Assembly: GCA_964517175.1 (NCBI GenBank)
Contig: CAZFBU010000002.1
Location: 24,979-88,978 of the forward strand
DNA from: JADJNW01 sp964517175
GTDB lineage: Bacteria; Bacteroidota; Bacteroidia; Chitinophagales; Saprospiraceae
Length of the DNA stretch: 64,000 bases
Reading direction: 5' to 3'
The notes beneath the pieces were generated by a model. The model was not told the DNA's origin and ran no database searches. It saw nothing but the letters and a program-made list of their open reading frames with translations. Both the position numbers and the translations under genes were made by a program. Shown here one piece after another: positions 35,810 through 43,948 of this stretch (position 1 is the stretch's first letter; every line of letters begins with the position of its first letter).

Positions 35810-36991
35810 GTGAAATTAGTCATTCTCACATCTCGGTTTCCTTATCCGCTGGAAAAAGGCGATAAGCTTCGGATTTACCATCAGATCAGGGTACTGAGTC
35901 GTCGCTATGAAATCACGTTGATCTCGCTTGCCGAGCAACCACCGGAACCTGCCGAACTAGCGCATCTGCGCCAGTTTTGTACGACCATTCACGTTTTTCC
36001 GCTATCGAAACTTCGCATTGCACGGAATTTGATTGGCGGATGGTTGCGCGGATTGCCTTTGCAGGTGAGTTATTTTTACAATCTCGGTATTCGCAAAAAA
36101 ATTATCCGTCTCATTCAACAGGAAAAGCCCGATCATCTCTATTGTCAGTTGATCCGCATGGCACCCTACGTATCCGGCTCGCCTTTGCCAAAAACGCTCG
36201 ATTTTATGGATACTTTTTCCATCGGCATGCAGCGGCGGGCGGAGCGCTCACGCGGGCTGTGGCGCTGGTTGTTCCGGCGGGAAGCAAAGCGGCTGCAGGC
36301 ATACGAAGCACAAGCATTTGCGGCATTTGACCACTGCACCATCATTTCCGAGCAGGATCGGAATTTGCTTACTTTTGCAGGGAAAGAGCAGATACGCATT
36401 GTGCCGAATGGCGTAGATACGGATTTTTTTCATCCGAACTTTAAATCCGAAGCCAAATATCATCTTGCCTTTGTAGGCAACATGGGCTACCACCCCAATG
36501 TCGAGGCTGCCAAATTTCTGGTAGGAGCAATCGTGCCTATATTACAACAATCTTTGCCGGATGTTCGCATCCTCATCGCCGGCGCTCGCCCCACGAGTGA
36601 GGTGCTAGGGCTGCAAAGCGCGCACGTCACGGTCACAGGTTGGGTAGAGGATATCCGCGATGCGTACGGAAGTGCCCGGGTTTTTGTAGCGCCTATATTT
36701 CTGGGGAGCGGTCAGCAGAATAAGATACTGGAAGCCATGTCGATGGCGTTGCCTTGCGTGACGACCGGCATGGTAAACAATGCGATTCACGCACCTGTTA
36801 ATAGTACGATTTTTGTCGCGGATACGGCGGCAGACTTTGCAGCAAATATCTTGAAAATACTGGCCGATGAAAATCTGCAAACAACCATCGGACAAGCTGC
36901 AAGAGATTTTGTAGAACAAAAATACAGTTGGGAGCATTCTGTACGTATCTTTGCAGAATTATTCGAAAAAAGAAACGCAAATCATGAATAA
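35810..36991 (+). CDS. GT4-type glycosyltransferase (exopolysaccharide-type)
   Basis: 393 residues beginning at a GTG (35810), MKLVILTSRFPYPLEKGDKL. GT-B fold with C-domain LAFVGNMGYHPNVEAAKFLV, TVTGWVEDIRDAYGSARVFV and FLGSGQQNKILEAMSMALPC, where Glu in KILEAMS is the usual donor contact. It resembles glycosyltransferases of exopolysaccharide clusters. The end overlaps the ribB start by 8 bases, so ribB is probably translationally coupled to it. Confidence 0.87.
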   Translation: MKLVILTSRFPYPLEKGDKLRIYHQIRVLSRRYEITLISLAEQPPEPAELAHLRQFCTTIHVFPLSKLRIARNLIGGWLRGLPLQVSYFYNLGIRKKIIRLIQQEKPDHLYCQLIRMAPYVSGSPLPKTLDFMDTFSIGMQRRAERSRGLWRWLFRREAKRLQAYEAQAFAAFDHCTIISEQDRNLLTFAGKEQIRIVPNGVDTDFFHPNFKSEAKYHLAFVGNMGYHPNVEAAKFLVGAIVPILQQSLPDVRILIAGARPTSEVLGLQSAHVTVTGWVEDIRDAYGSARVFVAPIFLGSGQQNKILEAMSMALPCVTTGMVNNAIHAPVNSTIFVADTAADFAANILKILADENLQTTIGQAARDFVEQKYSWEHSVRIFAELFEKRNANHE

Positions 36992-38150
36992 TAATTTGGA
37001 TAAAAGCCTGGAAGTAACCATGGAAACCAAAGAAAAGTTTCAACTCAATACCATTGAAGAAGCTATTGCGGACATCCGCGCCGGCAAGGTGGTCATCGTG
37101 GTGGATGATGAAGATCGCGAAAACGAGGGCGACTTCATATGTGCGGCAGAGTGTATCACGCCGGAGATCATCAATTTTATGGCAACGTACGGTCGGGGGC
37201 TGATCTGTACGCCAATTGACGAGCGCCGCGCCGATGAACTGGAGTTGAACATGATGGTATCTTCGAATACCGCGCTGCACGAGACCGCGTTCACGGTTTC
37301 CATCGACCTGATCGGGCACGGCTGCACCACGGGCATTTCTGCCTACGATCGGGCGACGGGCATCCGGGCAATGGTTGATCCAAATATCAAAGCCAGTGAT
37401 TTTGCGCGTCCGGGGCATATATTTCCGCTGCGCGCCAAGAGCGGCGGGGTGTTGCGGCGCACGGGACATACCGAAGCAACGATTGATCTGGCTCGGCTGG
37501 CGGGCTATTATCCGGCGGGGGTTTTGGTAGAAATCCTGAACGAAGATGGTACGATGGCGCGTTTGCCGCAATTGATGGAAGTGGCAAAGAGGCACGACCT
37601 GAAAATCGTTGCGATTGAAGACCTCGTGGCTTATCGCATGCAAAACGAAAGTTTGGTTAGCCGGGAAAAAGAAGTGAAGAAAAAAACAAAGTTTGGCGAT
37701 TTTGATATTATTGCTTATCGTGAAATAACTTCCGGCGATATTCATTTAGTTGTAAAAAAAGGTGAATGGACGGAGGACGAGCCCGTACTGGTGCGCGTGC
37801 ATTCCTCAACCGAAACGGGCGATGTGATGGGCTATTTGTTTGAGGATTATGGCAAACGCCTGGAAAACGCCATGAAGAAGATTTCGGAAGTGGGCAAAGG
37901 GGCAGTGTTGTATATGCGGCAGAGCGAAAAATCGGACGTCATCCTGCAATTGCTGGAACGATACCAACAGGAATTCGACGGCGAAAGCGTTGAGCGTCCG
38001 TCTGGTATGTCGCAGCGTGACTTTGGCATCGGCGCACAAATCCTGCGTGACCTGAACATTCGCAAAATCAAATTGCTAACCAACAACCCGCGCCGCCGTA
38101 TCGGTTTAATTGGCTATGGTCTGGAAATTGTGGAGAATGTGGCGTTTTGA
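36984..38150 (+). CDS. ribB: 3,4-dihydroxy-2-butanone-4-phosphate synthase with degenerate GTP cyclohydrolase II domain
   Basis: 388 residues from ATG 36984. The N-terminal RibB domain is intact: VVDDEDRENEGDFICAAE, HGCTTGISAYDRATGIRAM and LRRTGHTEATIDLARLAGYY. The C-terminal RibA-like domain is not: the zinc Cys of HSECLTGDVFGSLRCDCG are replaced (HSSTETGDVMGYLFEDYGKR), and the RQEGRGIGL motif reads RQSEKSDVIL. It should make DHBP for riboflavin but not open GTP. Similar RibB-dead-RibA fusions are known. A separate ribA must exist elsewhere. It overlaps the upstream glycosyltransferase by 8 bases. Confidence 0.92.
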   Translation: MNNNLDKSLEVTMETKEKFQLNTIEEAIADIRAGKVVIVVDDEDRENEGDFICAAECITPEIINFMATYGRGLICTPIDERRADELELNMMVSSNTALHETAFTVSIDLIGHGCTTGISAYDRATGIRAMVDPNIKASDFARPGHIFPLRAKSGGVLRRTGHTEATIDLARLAGYYPAGVLVEILNEDGTMARLPQLMEVAKRHDLKIVAIEDLVAYRMQNESLVSREKEVKKKTKFGDFDIIAYREITSGDIHLVVKKGEWTEDEPVLVRVHSSTETGDVMGYLFEDYGKRLENAMKKISEVGKGAVLYMRQSEKSDVILQLLERYQQEFDGESVERPSGMSQRDFGIGAQILRDLNIRKIKLLTNNPRRRIGLIGYGLEIVENVAF

Positions 38151-38164
38151 AATATCCAATAAAC

Positions 38165-39229
38165 TCAAAACTTCGGGCACAGTACCGTCTCATTCTCATA
38201 CTGCCCTAAGAAGGCAATCGAAATCTCAAAAGCGCCCTGGCGACGGTTGGTGAAATTCAGATAATCGAGGTTGGCGTCGTAGCTGAAGCCCACCAGTACG
38301 TTGTTGAATTCCAGCCCGAGCATGGCTACAGCCACGTTCATGGCGAAGCTGTTGTCCTCATTGCCCACTGCCCGCGCCCAGCCGCCTACGTGCAGGGCGA
38401 TGCCATTGATGTCATTGACGAGAAAGCGGACGTTGGAACCGGCATTCGCCACGAGGTGCGAGCCTTGCAGGTGTACGAGTCCGCGCGGCAATATCTGAAC
38501 GCGCTCGCCGATGGGAATTTGCAGCCCCAAATGTGCTGTATATTTGCGCAGCAGCGTGTTATCTCCGTTGAATTCAACCCCATCGTTATCATTCCGATCA
38601 ATAAAAAAGCTCACCTGCGGCTCCAGCACGTGGTGCATCGCTACCCCCGCGAAAACGCCAACGGACTTTCGCGGCGCGTAGGAATAATGCAACCCCACCC
38701 CAATATCCCCGTACGAAAAGTTATTTTCCGGCAGGATTTCACTGGTCGGTTCGGTGTAGCCGTCATTGCCATTGAACTGGTCGCCGAAGTTGATGCGCTC
38801 GTAGTTGATATTGCGCTGAGCAATGCCCACCTGTGCGCCAATGCTCAGGAACTGATTGTTGGCTTTGCTGAGTGATTTGTGGAAAGCGCCGGACAAATTG
38901 ATCTGATTTGTGGCAAAATCAATCGAAGGTACCCGGTCGCTGAAAAACTGCACACCGGCACCGAAAGAATCATTGGTTTGCTTGCGGCGCGAATCGAGAC
39001 CAAAGCGCATATCCAGCGCTGCGCCCATCGTCACGTAGGGGTTGTCCAGCACGTTGCGCCACTGGTCGCGGTAAAGCATTGCCAGGCGATACCTGCCACT
39101 GAACGCTCCAGAAAGCGATGGGTTCAGCGTGAGCGGAGAGGCGTAGAACTGGGTAAAATGCTGATCTTGTCCGAAGATGCTCGTCGTCGTTATCAAAAAG
39201 AAAAAAGACAGTATAGCGTATTGCTTCAT
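38165..39229 (-). CDS. PorP/SprF family outer-membrane protein
   Basis: 354 residues with a signal peptide (MKQYAILSFFFLITTTSIFG) and the family opening QDQHFTQFYASPLTLNPSLS, GAFSGRYRLAMLYRDQWRNV, followed by alternating beta strands (YRDQWRNV, LNFSYGDIGVGLHYSYAP style) and a C-terminal QGAFEISIAFLGQYENETV. PorP/SprF proteins help export or anchor T9SS type B substrates; no type B substrate lies beside this copy. It converges with ribB, 14 bases apart. Confidence 0.9.
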   Translation of the reverse strand: MKQYAILSFFFLITTTSIFGQDQHFTQFYASPLTLNPSLSGAFSGRYRLAMLYRDQWRNVLDNPYVTMGAALDMRFGLDSRRKQTNDSFGAGVQFFSDRVPSIDFATNQINLSGAFHKSLSKANNQFLSIGAQVGIAQRNINYERINFGDQFNGNDGYTEPTSEILPENNFSYGDIGVGLHYSYAPRKSVGVFAGVAMHHVLEPQVSFFIDRNDNDGVEFNGDNTLLRKYTAHLGLQIPIGERVQILPRGLVHLQGSHLVANAGSNVRFLVNDINGIALHVGGWARAVGNEDNSFAMNVAVAMLGLEFNNVLVGFSYDANLDYLNFTNRRQGAFEISIAFLGQYENETVLCPKF

Positions 39230-39401
39230 TTTTGGGAATTTAACGTACTAATTTGCCGATTTGCCAAAATTCGGTTACCTGGATATTTGTCGCCGCAATT
39301 TATGGAAAAAGTTGGCATTCCGGTGCATTGGCAAATCAGCATGTTTGAAATATGCACACCAAACACAACGGAGTTTAACAGATATTTATTATTTTTGAAA
39401 C

Positions 39402-39565
39402 TAAGTGCCTGTTTTAAATTACGGATAGGTAAAATTTCGGAATTATTTTTTTCTCTCACGAGGCGAAAAGCACAGTCATAGCCGAAGCTACGGCGAGTAT
39501 TTTCAACAAAGTGAGCGAGAAAAAGAAACCGAAATTACTTATAGATAGTTTGGAACAGGCACTTA
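39402..39565. repeat. 164-bp MITE-like palindromic element
   Basis: Ends are perfect inverted repeats TAAGTGCCTGTT / AACAGGCACTTA (12 bp). Inside, AATTTCGGAATTATTTTTTT and CTCTCAC on the left face GTGAGCGAGAAAAAGAAACC and GAAATTA on the right, so most of the element pairs with itself; the centre is GCCGAAGCTACGGC. There is no ORF and no clear target-site duplication. It fills the 408-base spacer between PorP/SprF and the NlpC/P60 gene. Confidence 0.7.
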
Positions 39566-39637
39566 TGTTCACATTTTGAAGAAAAAACGTTTGCGGCTCA
39601 TCCCTAAAACGTATTCAAAAAACAGCAACGCTCATCC

Positions 39638-40489
39638 ATGTCTTACGGAATATGCCCACTCAGTATTGCACCGGTCCGCTCTTCCAGTTCCGACAGCAGC
39701 GAAATGGTTTCCCAACTTCTGTTTGGAGAATTGGTCGAAATGCTGGAAAAAAAAGGCAGGCAATGGGTGAAAGTGCGCTGCCACTGGGATAATCTCGTGG
39801 GCTGGGTGTCCGCAACGCAGATCAAACCGATCACGCCGAGCGAATTTGAGCTGTTTGGGGAACACTTCGCCTATAATCTGGAGTTGATGCAAGCCATCAT
39901 GGCGAATGATTTTTTCATGCCGATCACGCTGGGTGCGCAATTGCCGAGTTTCGACGGTATTCGCTTTCAGTTGGATGACCAGAGCTACACCTTCAGCGGG
40001 CAGGCGATTTTTCCGAACGATATCGTACCGACGGCGGATTTTATCATCAAAATAGCCCGGCGCTACCTCCATGCACCGGCGCTGGCGGGCGGGCGCTCGC
40101 CTTTCGGCATTGATGATAGCGGGCTGATGCAAATTCTCTTTAAAATTATCGGTATCAAGCTGCCGCGCGAAGCTAATCAACAGGTATATCTGGGCGAAGC
40201 AGTGGATTTTGTGGAAGAAGCCAGAGCGGGCGATATTGCTTTCTTCGAGGATAGCAAGGGGCGGGTTTCGCACGTGGGATTAATGCTTTCCGATTCGGAA
40301 ATTTTGCACGCACACGGCAAAGTCCGCATCGACAAAATTGATCATTTCGGCATTTACAGCGAAGAAGAATCCCGCTACACGCACAAGCTGCGCGTGGTGA
40401 AGCGCATCCTTGCGGAAGCTGCCAGCCAGCCTTCCGCTGCCAATGCACAGGCTAATGCCATCATTCAAAAGCAAATTGAACTGTTTTAA
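39638..40489 (+). CDS. SH3 + NlpC/P60-fold protein with catalytic Cys replaced
   Basis: 283 residues. N-terminal bacterial SH3 region (about 15-65: SQLLFGELVEMLEKKGRQWV then VGWVSATQIKP), a middle linker, then the NlpC/P60 domain (about 150-250): AGGRSPFGIDDSGLMQILFK, KLPREANQQVYLG, AGDIAFFEDSKGRVSHVGLM and ILHAHGKVRIDKI. In active enzymes the first motif reads GIDCSG; here the codon is GAT (Asp), two bases away from any Cys codon. The His residues remain. No signal peptide is evident. Most likely a binding protein without peptidase activity, or an enzyme with altered chemistry. Confidence 0.85.
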   Translation: MSYGICPLSIAPVRSSSSDSSEMVSQLLFGELVEMLEKKGRQWVKVRCHWDNLVGWVSATQIKPITPSEFELFGEHFAYNLELMQAIMANDFFMPITLGAQLPSFDGIRFQLDDQSYTFSGQAIFPNDIVPTADFIIKIARRYLHAPALAGGRSPFGIDDSGLMQILFKIIGIKLPREANQQVYLGEAVDFVEEARAGDIAFFEDSKGRVSHVGLMLSDSEILHAHGKVRIDKIDHFGIYSEEESRYTHKLRVVKRILAEAASQPSAANAQANAIIQKQIELF

Positions 40490-40492
40490 AAG

Positions 40493-41851
40493 TTACATCG
40501 CCTGAATAATGTCGTACTGTGTCAGAATATGAAACGCTCCGGCTTTGTCCTTCACCAAAATCGCCGAATCTTTCTTGCCAATGTATTTGCTCAGCTGACT
40601 TGATGATATGTCCGCATCTACGACCGGGAACGGCGCTTGCATCACGGATTCGATACTTTTTTCGGTGTTGTTCAACGGGTTTTCCAGCAGATAGCTCAGT
40701 ACCGCGCTTTCAGTAACGGAGCCAACAACCGTGCCGTTGTCCATCACGGGCATCTGCGAAATATCGTTCTCCTTCATCAGGTTAAACGCCTGGCGTACAG
40801 TTTCTGTTTTTTGTACTGAAAGGAAGCCTTTGTCGGTCTTACGAGCCAGGATGTCTTTTACTTTTAATTCCGTTTCCAGGAAGCCGCGCTCGCGCATCCA
40901 GTCGTCGTTATAAATTTTACCAATGTAACGGCTACCGTGATCGTGAATAACCACCACCACGATGTCGTCTTTGGTCAGTCGGTCCTTCAACTGCAGCAAC
41001 CCCGCTACCGCCGAGCCGGCAGAATAGCCCAGCAGCATACCCTCTTCGCGCGCCAGCCGACGCGCCATGAGTGCGCCATCCTTATCGGTCACTTTCTCGA
41101 AGTAATCGATCACGCTGAAATCCACATTTTTGGGTAGAATATCTTCGCCGATGCCTTCGGTGATGTACGGGTAAATTTCCTTTTCGTCAAATTCGCCGGT
41201 TTCGTGATATTTTTTAAAAACAGAACCGTAAGTATCTATACCCCAAACTTTTACGTCGGGCTCTTGCTCTTTCAAAAATTTGCCGGTACCCGAAACCGTA
41301 CCGCCGGTACCCACGCCTACGACGAGGTGCGTGATTCTGCCATCCGTCTGGCGCCAGATTTCCGGGCCGGTGCTTTCATAGTGCGCCTGGCGATTGGAGA
41401 GGTTGTCGTATTGATTGCACCAGTAGGAATTGGGAATTTCCTTGCTCAGCCGCTCCGCTACCGAGTAGTAGGATCGCGGATCTTCCGGGGCAACGTTCGT
41501 CGGGCAAATGATGACCTCCGCACCTACTGCTTTCAGCAGGTCTATTTTTTCTTTGGATTGCTTGTCCGTCGTTGTGAAAATACAGCGGTAGCCCTTCACG
41601 GCTGCACCCAGCGCCAGCCCCATGCCGGTATTGCCCGAAGTACATTCGATGATGGTGCCGCCCGGCTTGATGTCGCCGCGCGCTTCGGCATCTTCCAGCA
41701 TTTTCACCGCCATGCGATCCTTGATGGAATGCCCCGGATTGAAAGTTTCAAATTTGATAAAAACCTGCGCCGGGATATCTTTGGTTACTTTGTTAAGTTT
41801 GACCAATGGTGTATTACCGATGGTTTCCAGTATATTGTTGCGATAGTCCAT
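40493..41851 (-). CDS. cystathionine beta-synthase (PLP enzyme with C-terminal CBS pair)
   Basis: 452 residues. The PLP Lys is in PGHSIKDRMAVKMLE, the phosphate loop in ECTSGNTGMGLALG, and GVGTGGTVSGTGKFLK and GYSAGSAVAGLLQL follow. Two CBS motifs occupy about residues 335-450 (FLSVQKTETVRQAFNLMKEN; GTVVGSVTESAVLSYLLEN). It makes cystathionine from Ser and homocysteine (or Cys from O-acetylserine). It converges with the NlpC/P60 gene 3 bases away. Confidence 0.94.
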   Translation of the reverse strand: MDYRNNILETIGNTPLVKLNKVTKDIPAQVFIKFETFNPGHSIKDRMAVKMLEDAEARGDIKPGGTIIECTSGNTGMGLALGAAVKGYRCIFTTTDKQSKEKIDLLKAVGAEVIICPTNVAPEDPRSYYSVAERLSKEIPNSYWCNQYDNLSNRQAHYESTGPEIWRQTDGRITHLVVGVGTGGTVSGTGKFLKEQEPDVKVWGIDTYGSVFKKYHETGEFDEKEIYPYITEGIGEDILPKNVDFSVIDYFEKVTDKDGALMARRLAREEGMLLGYSAGSAVAGLLQLKDRLTKDDIVVVVIHDHGSRYIGKIYNDDWMRERGFLETELKVKDILARKTDKGFLSVQKTETVRQAFNLMKENDISQMPVMDNGTVVGSVTESAVLSYLLENPLNNTEKSIESVMQAPFPVVDADISSSQLSKYIGKKDSAILVKDKAGAFHILTQYDIIQAM

Positions 41852-41894
41852 ATCCGTTCGAGTATTTTTTTATTTCAAATTTCGGTAGCTGTTC

Positions 41895-41927
41895 AGATTT
41901 TGCAAATCTCAGAGATTTACAAAATCT
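41895..41927. repeat. near-perfect hairpin, copy 2 of a dispersed palindrome
   Basis: AGATTTTGCAAATCT and AGATTTACAAAATCT pair over CAG (14 of 15 bp). The core is shared, with arm order exchanged, with 8250-8293. It lies upstream of the CBS gene. Confidence 0.65.
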
Positions 41928-42020
41928 CGTCCACTCATTTGACCCAGCGCCCAATTTTCGTTACAAAGGTAGAGAAATATACTTCAATATGAAAGCCGTG
42001 TTCTGTTAGGGCGAAAGAAT

Positions 42021-42875
42021 TCAATAATAATTAACACGCACAAAAAAACGCGGATCACGAGCCTCCAGCGCCTTGGCAGCAATGGGCGACAGCACCACCA
42101 CCACATCGTTGCCGTACGCCGTATCGGGAATTTTGCCAATCACCTTTACGTAAACCGTGACGCGGCTCATGGGGTTGGTCACGCGGATGATCGAATTGAT
42201 CCTGGCGTGCCGGTGCAGGGCATAAAAGTCGGAGTTTTCCTTGCTCTCTTTTTGCCAGAAAGCGACCCCCTGGTGCTCTATCTCTTTTTTCTTGCCCTGT
42301 TCGCGCTCGTAAATTCTACCCAGGGCATTGCTCTTTTTCAGGAGCGGATTTTCGGTATCGCCTTGCCATTCGGCAGGTATGGCTTCTATTTTCATCCAGC
42401 CCATGTGCAGGAGTTGCCCAACTTTTAACGTTTCCGATGTCAGTTGGTTGCGTTGCATGATCTCGCTGATTTCCATGCGAAAATGCCTTTTGGTAATGCC
42501 GAACATGGTGTCGCCTCGCTTGACGATGTAGTAAATCGGCACGTATTTGAAGGGGTCGTAATTTTTCGGGCGGTAGCGCAAAATCGCCCGATTGGGCAAT
42601 GGAATGTAAATGACCTGTCCAACCGCTATATTGCCATCTCTTACCTCCGGATTGTACCAGTACAGTTCCTCCAGCGACAATCCATAAAACTTGCCGAGCG
42701 AGAAGAGGGTTTGTTTCGACTCCATCCGATGTTCAAATATTTTCTCGCCGTAGGTATTGATAGACAAAAATATCGTATCTTTCGGAGTGAGGTAACTGAG
42801 GCTGTCGCCGGTGGCAAATGCTTTTACCTGCGCCAATGCCAGTGTGCAGAGCGTGAAAAAAAGCGTTTTTCTCAT
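42021..42875 (-). CDS. secreted LysM protein with RlpA-like C-terminal domain
   Basis: 284 residues with a signal peptide (MRKTLFFTLCTLALAQVKAF). Two LysM units: KQTLFSLGKFYGLSLEELYW with QVIYIPLPN, and YIVKRGDTMFGITKRHFRME with LKVGQLLHMG. The C-terminal 80 residues (RHARINSIIRVTNPMSRVTV, YVKVIGKIPDTAYGND, LSPIAAKALEARDPRFFVR) resemble the RlpA-type double-psi barrel. It should bind peptidoglycan in the periplasm. It is divergent from kdsB. Confidence 0.88.
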   Translation of the reverse strand: MRKTLFFTLCTLALAQVKAFATGDSLSYLTPKDTIFLSINTYGEKIFEHRMESKQTLFSLGKFYGLSLEELYWYNPEVRDGNIAVGQVIYIPLPNRAILRYRPKNYDPFKYVPIYYIVKRGDTMFGITKRHFRMEISEIMQRNQLTSETLKVGQLLHMGWMKIEAIPAEWQGDTENPLLKKSNALGRIYEREQGKKKEIEHQGVAFWQKESKENSDFYALHRHARINSIIRVTNPMSRVTVYVKVIGKIPDTAYGNDVVVVLSPIAAKALEARDPRFFVRVNYY

Positions 42876-42962
42876 AGTTGTTTTTGGATTAGCAAAATGA
42901 CAATTCCTCTTCTACAACAAGAGCAAGGCATTAAAAATTCATTATAAACATTCAAATTTCCC

Positions 42963-43680
42963 ATGAAAACCTTAGGAATTATTCCCGCAAGATACGCCTC
43001 TTCCCGTTTTCCGGGCAAAGCGTTGGCAAATGTTGCGGGTAAATCAATGTTACAACGCGTTTACGAGCAGGCACTCCAAGCCAAATTGCTCGATGCTGTG
43101 ATCGTGGCCACCGATGACGAACGCATCTTCGACCATTGTAACGCATTTCGGGGAAATGTCATTATGACCAGTACAGACCACCAGAGCGGTACGGACCGCT
43201 GTGCGGAGGTTGCCCGTCAAATGCCTGGCTATGAACTAATTGTGAATATTCAGGGCGATGAACCATTTATCGATCCCGGGCAAATTGATCGGGCGATTGA
43301 GCCTTTGAAAAAGGAGGCGCAGATTTCTACGCTGGCTAAAAAAATTGAATCTGCGGAAGCGCTCTTCAATCCGAACGTCGTAAAAGTCGTTTTCGATAAA
43401 AATCACCGGGCGATGTACTTCAGTCGCCATCCGATTCCGTACGTGCGGGGTGAATTACAGAACGAGTGGCTGCGGGAACCGCGCCATTTCAAACACATTG
43501 GCTTGTACGGCTTTCGGCGGGATATACTACTGGAAATCAGTGCATTGCCGCTTAGCGCCTACGAAAAGAGCGAGTCACTGGAGCAGTTGCGCTGGCTGGA
43601 GCATGGCTACCCTATCACCATTAACCTGACGGACAAGGAAACCATCGGCATTGATACGCCGGAAGATTTGGCGAGGTTAT
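42963..43680 (+). CDS. kdsB: CMP-Kdo synthetase, last residues lost in gap
   Basis: 239 residues visible; starts MKTLGIIPARYASSRFPGKA (nucleotide-binding GIIPARxxSxRxPGKxL). Further motifs: ATDDERIFDHC, TDHQSGTDRCAEVA, VNIQGDEPFIDP, and YEKSESLEQLRWLEHGYPI. The usual length is about 245-255, so only a few residues are missing. It couples Kdo to CMP in the cytoplasm for lipid A glycosylation and acts after KdsC (17304-17807). Confidence 0.94.
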
Positions 43681-43780
43681 NNNNNNNNNNNNNNNNNNNN
43701 NNNNNNNNNNNNNNNNNNNNNNNNNNNNNNNNNNNNNNNNNNNNNNNNNNNNNNNNNNNNNNNNNNNNNNNNNNNNNNNN
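43681..43780. other. assembly gap (100 N)
   Basis: Exactly 100 N. It removes the kdsB stop and the 3' part of the small minus-strand gene. Flanks do not overlap. Confidence 0.99.
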
Positions 43781-43890
43781 AGTAATACGAGTGTCGAGAT
43801 GATTACGATCGTAAAAAATCTTCGGTAATCCTTTTTCTCGCGTATTTCCTGTCTTTTCTTGCGTCGTTTTATCCGTGATCTTGTTGCCAT
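43781..43890 (-). CDS. small basic single-membrane-segment protein, 3' part in gap
   Basis: Starts at ATG 43890 with MATRSRIKRRKKRQEIREKK, then DYRRFFTIVIISTLVL running into the gap. This looks like a small Lys/Arg-rich cytoplasmic head followed by one membrane helix. I recall comparable short proteins in other Bacteroidota but know no function. It converges with kdsB. Confidence 0.55.
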
Positions 43891-43948
43891 ACGTGTAAGG
43901 TTTTAGGTGCTTTTTCGCTAGCAAGTTAACAATTAATTCACACAAACT

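Noticed and set aside
41204..41992. 262-codon plus-strand frame over the CBS gene
   Set aside because: Antisense shadow.
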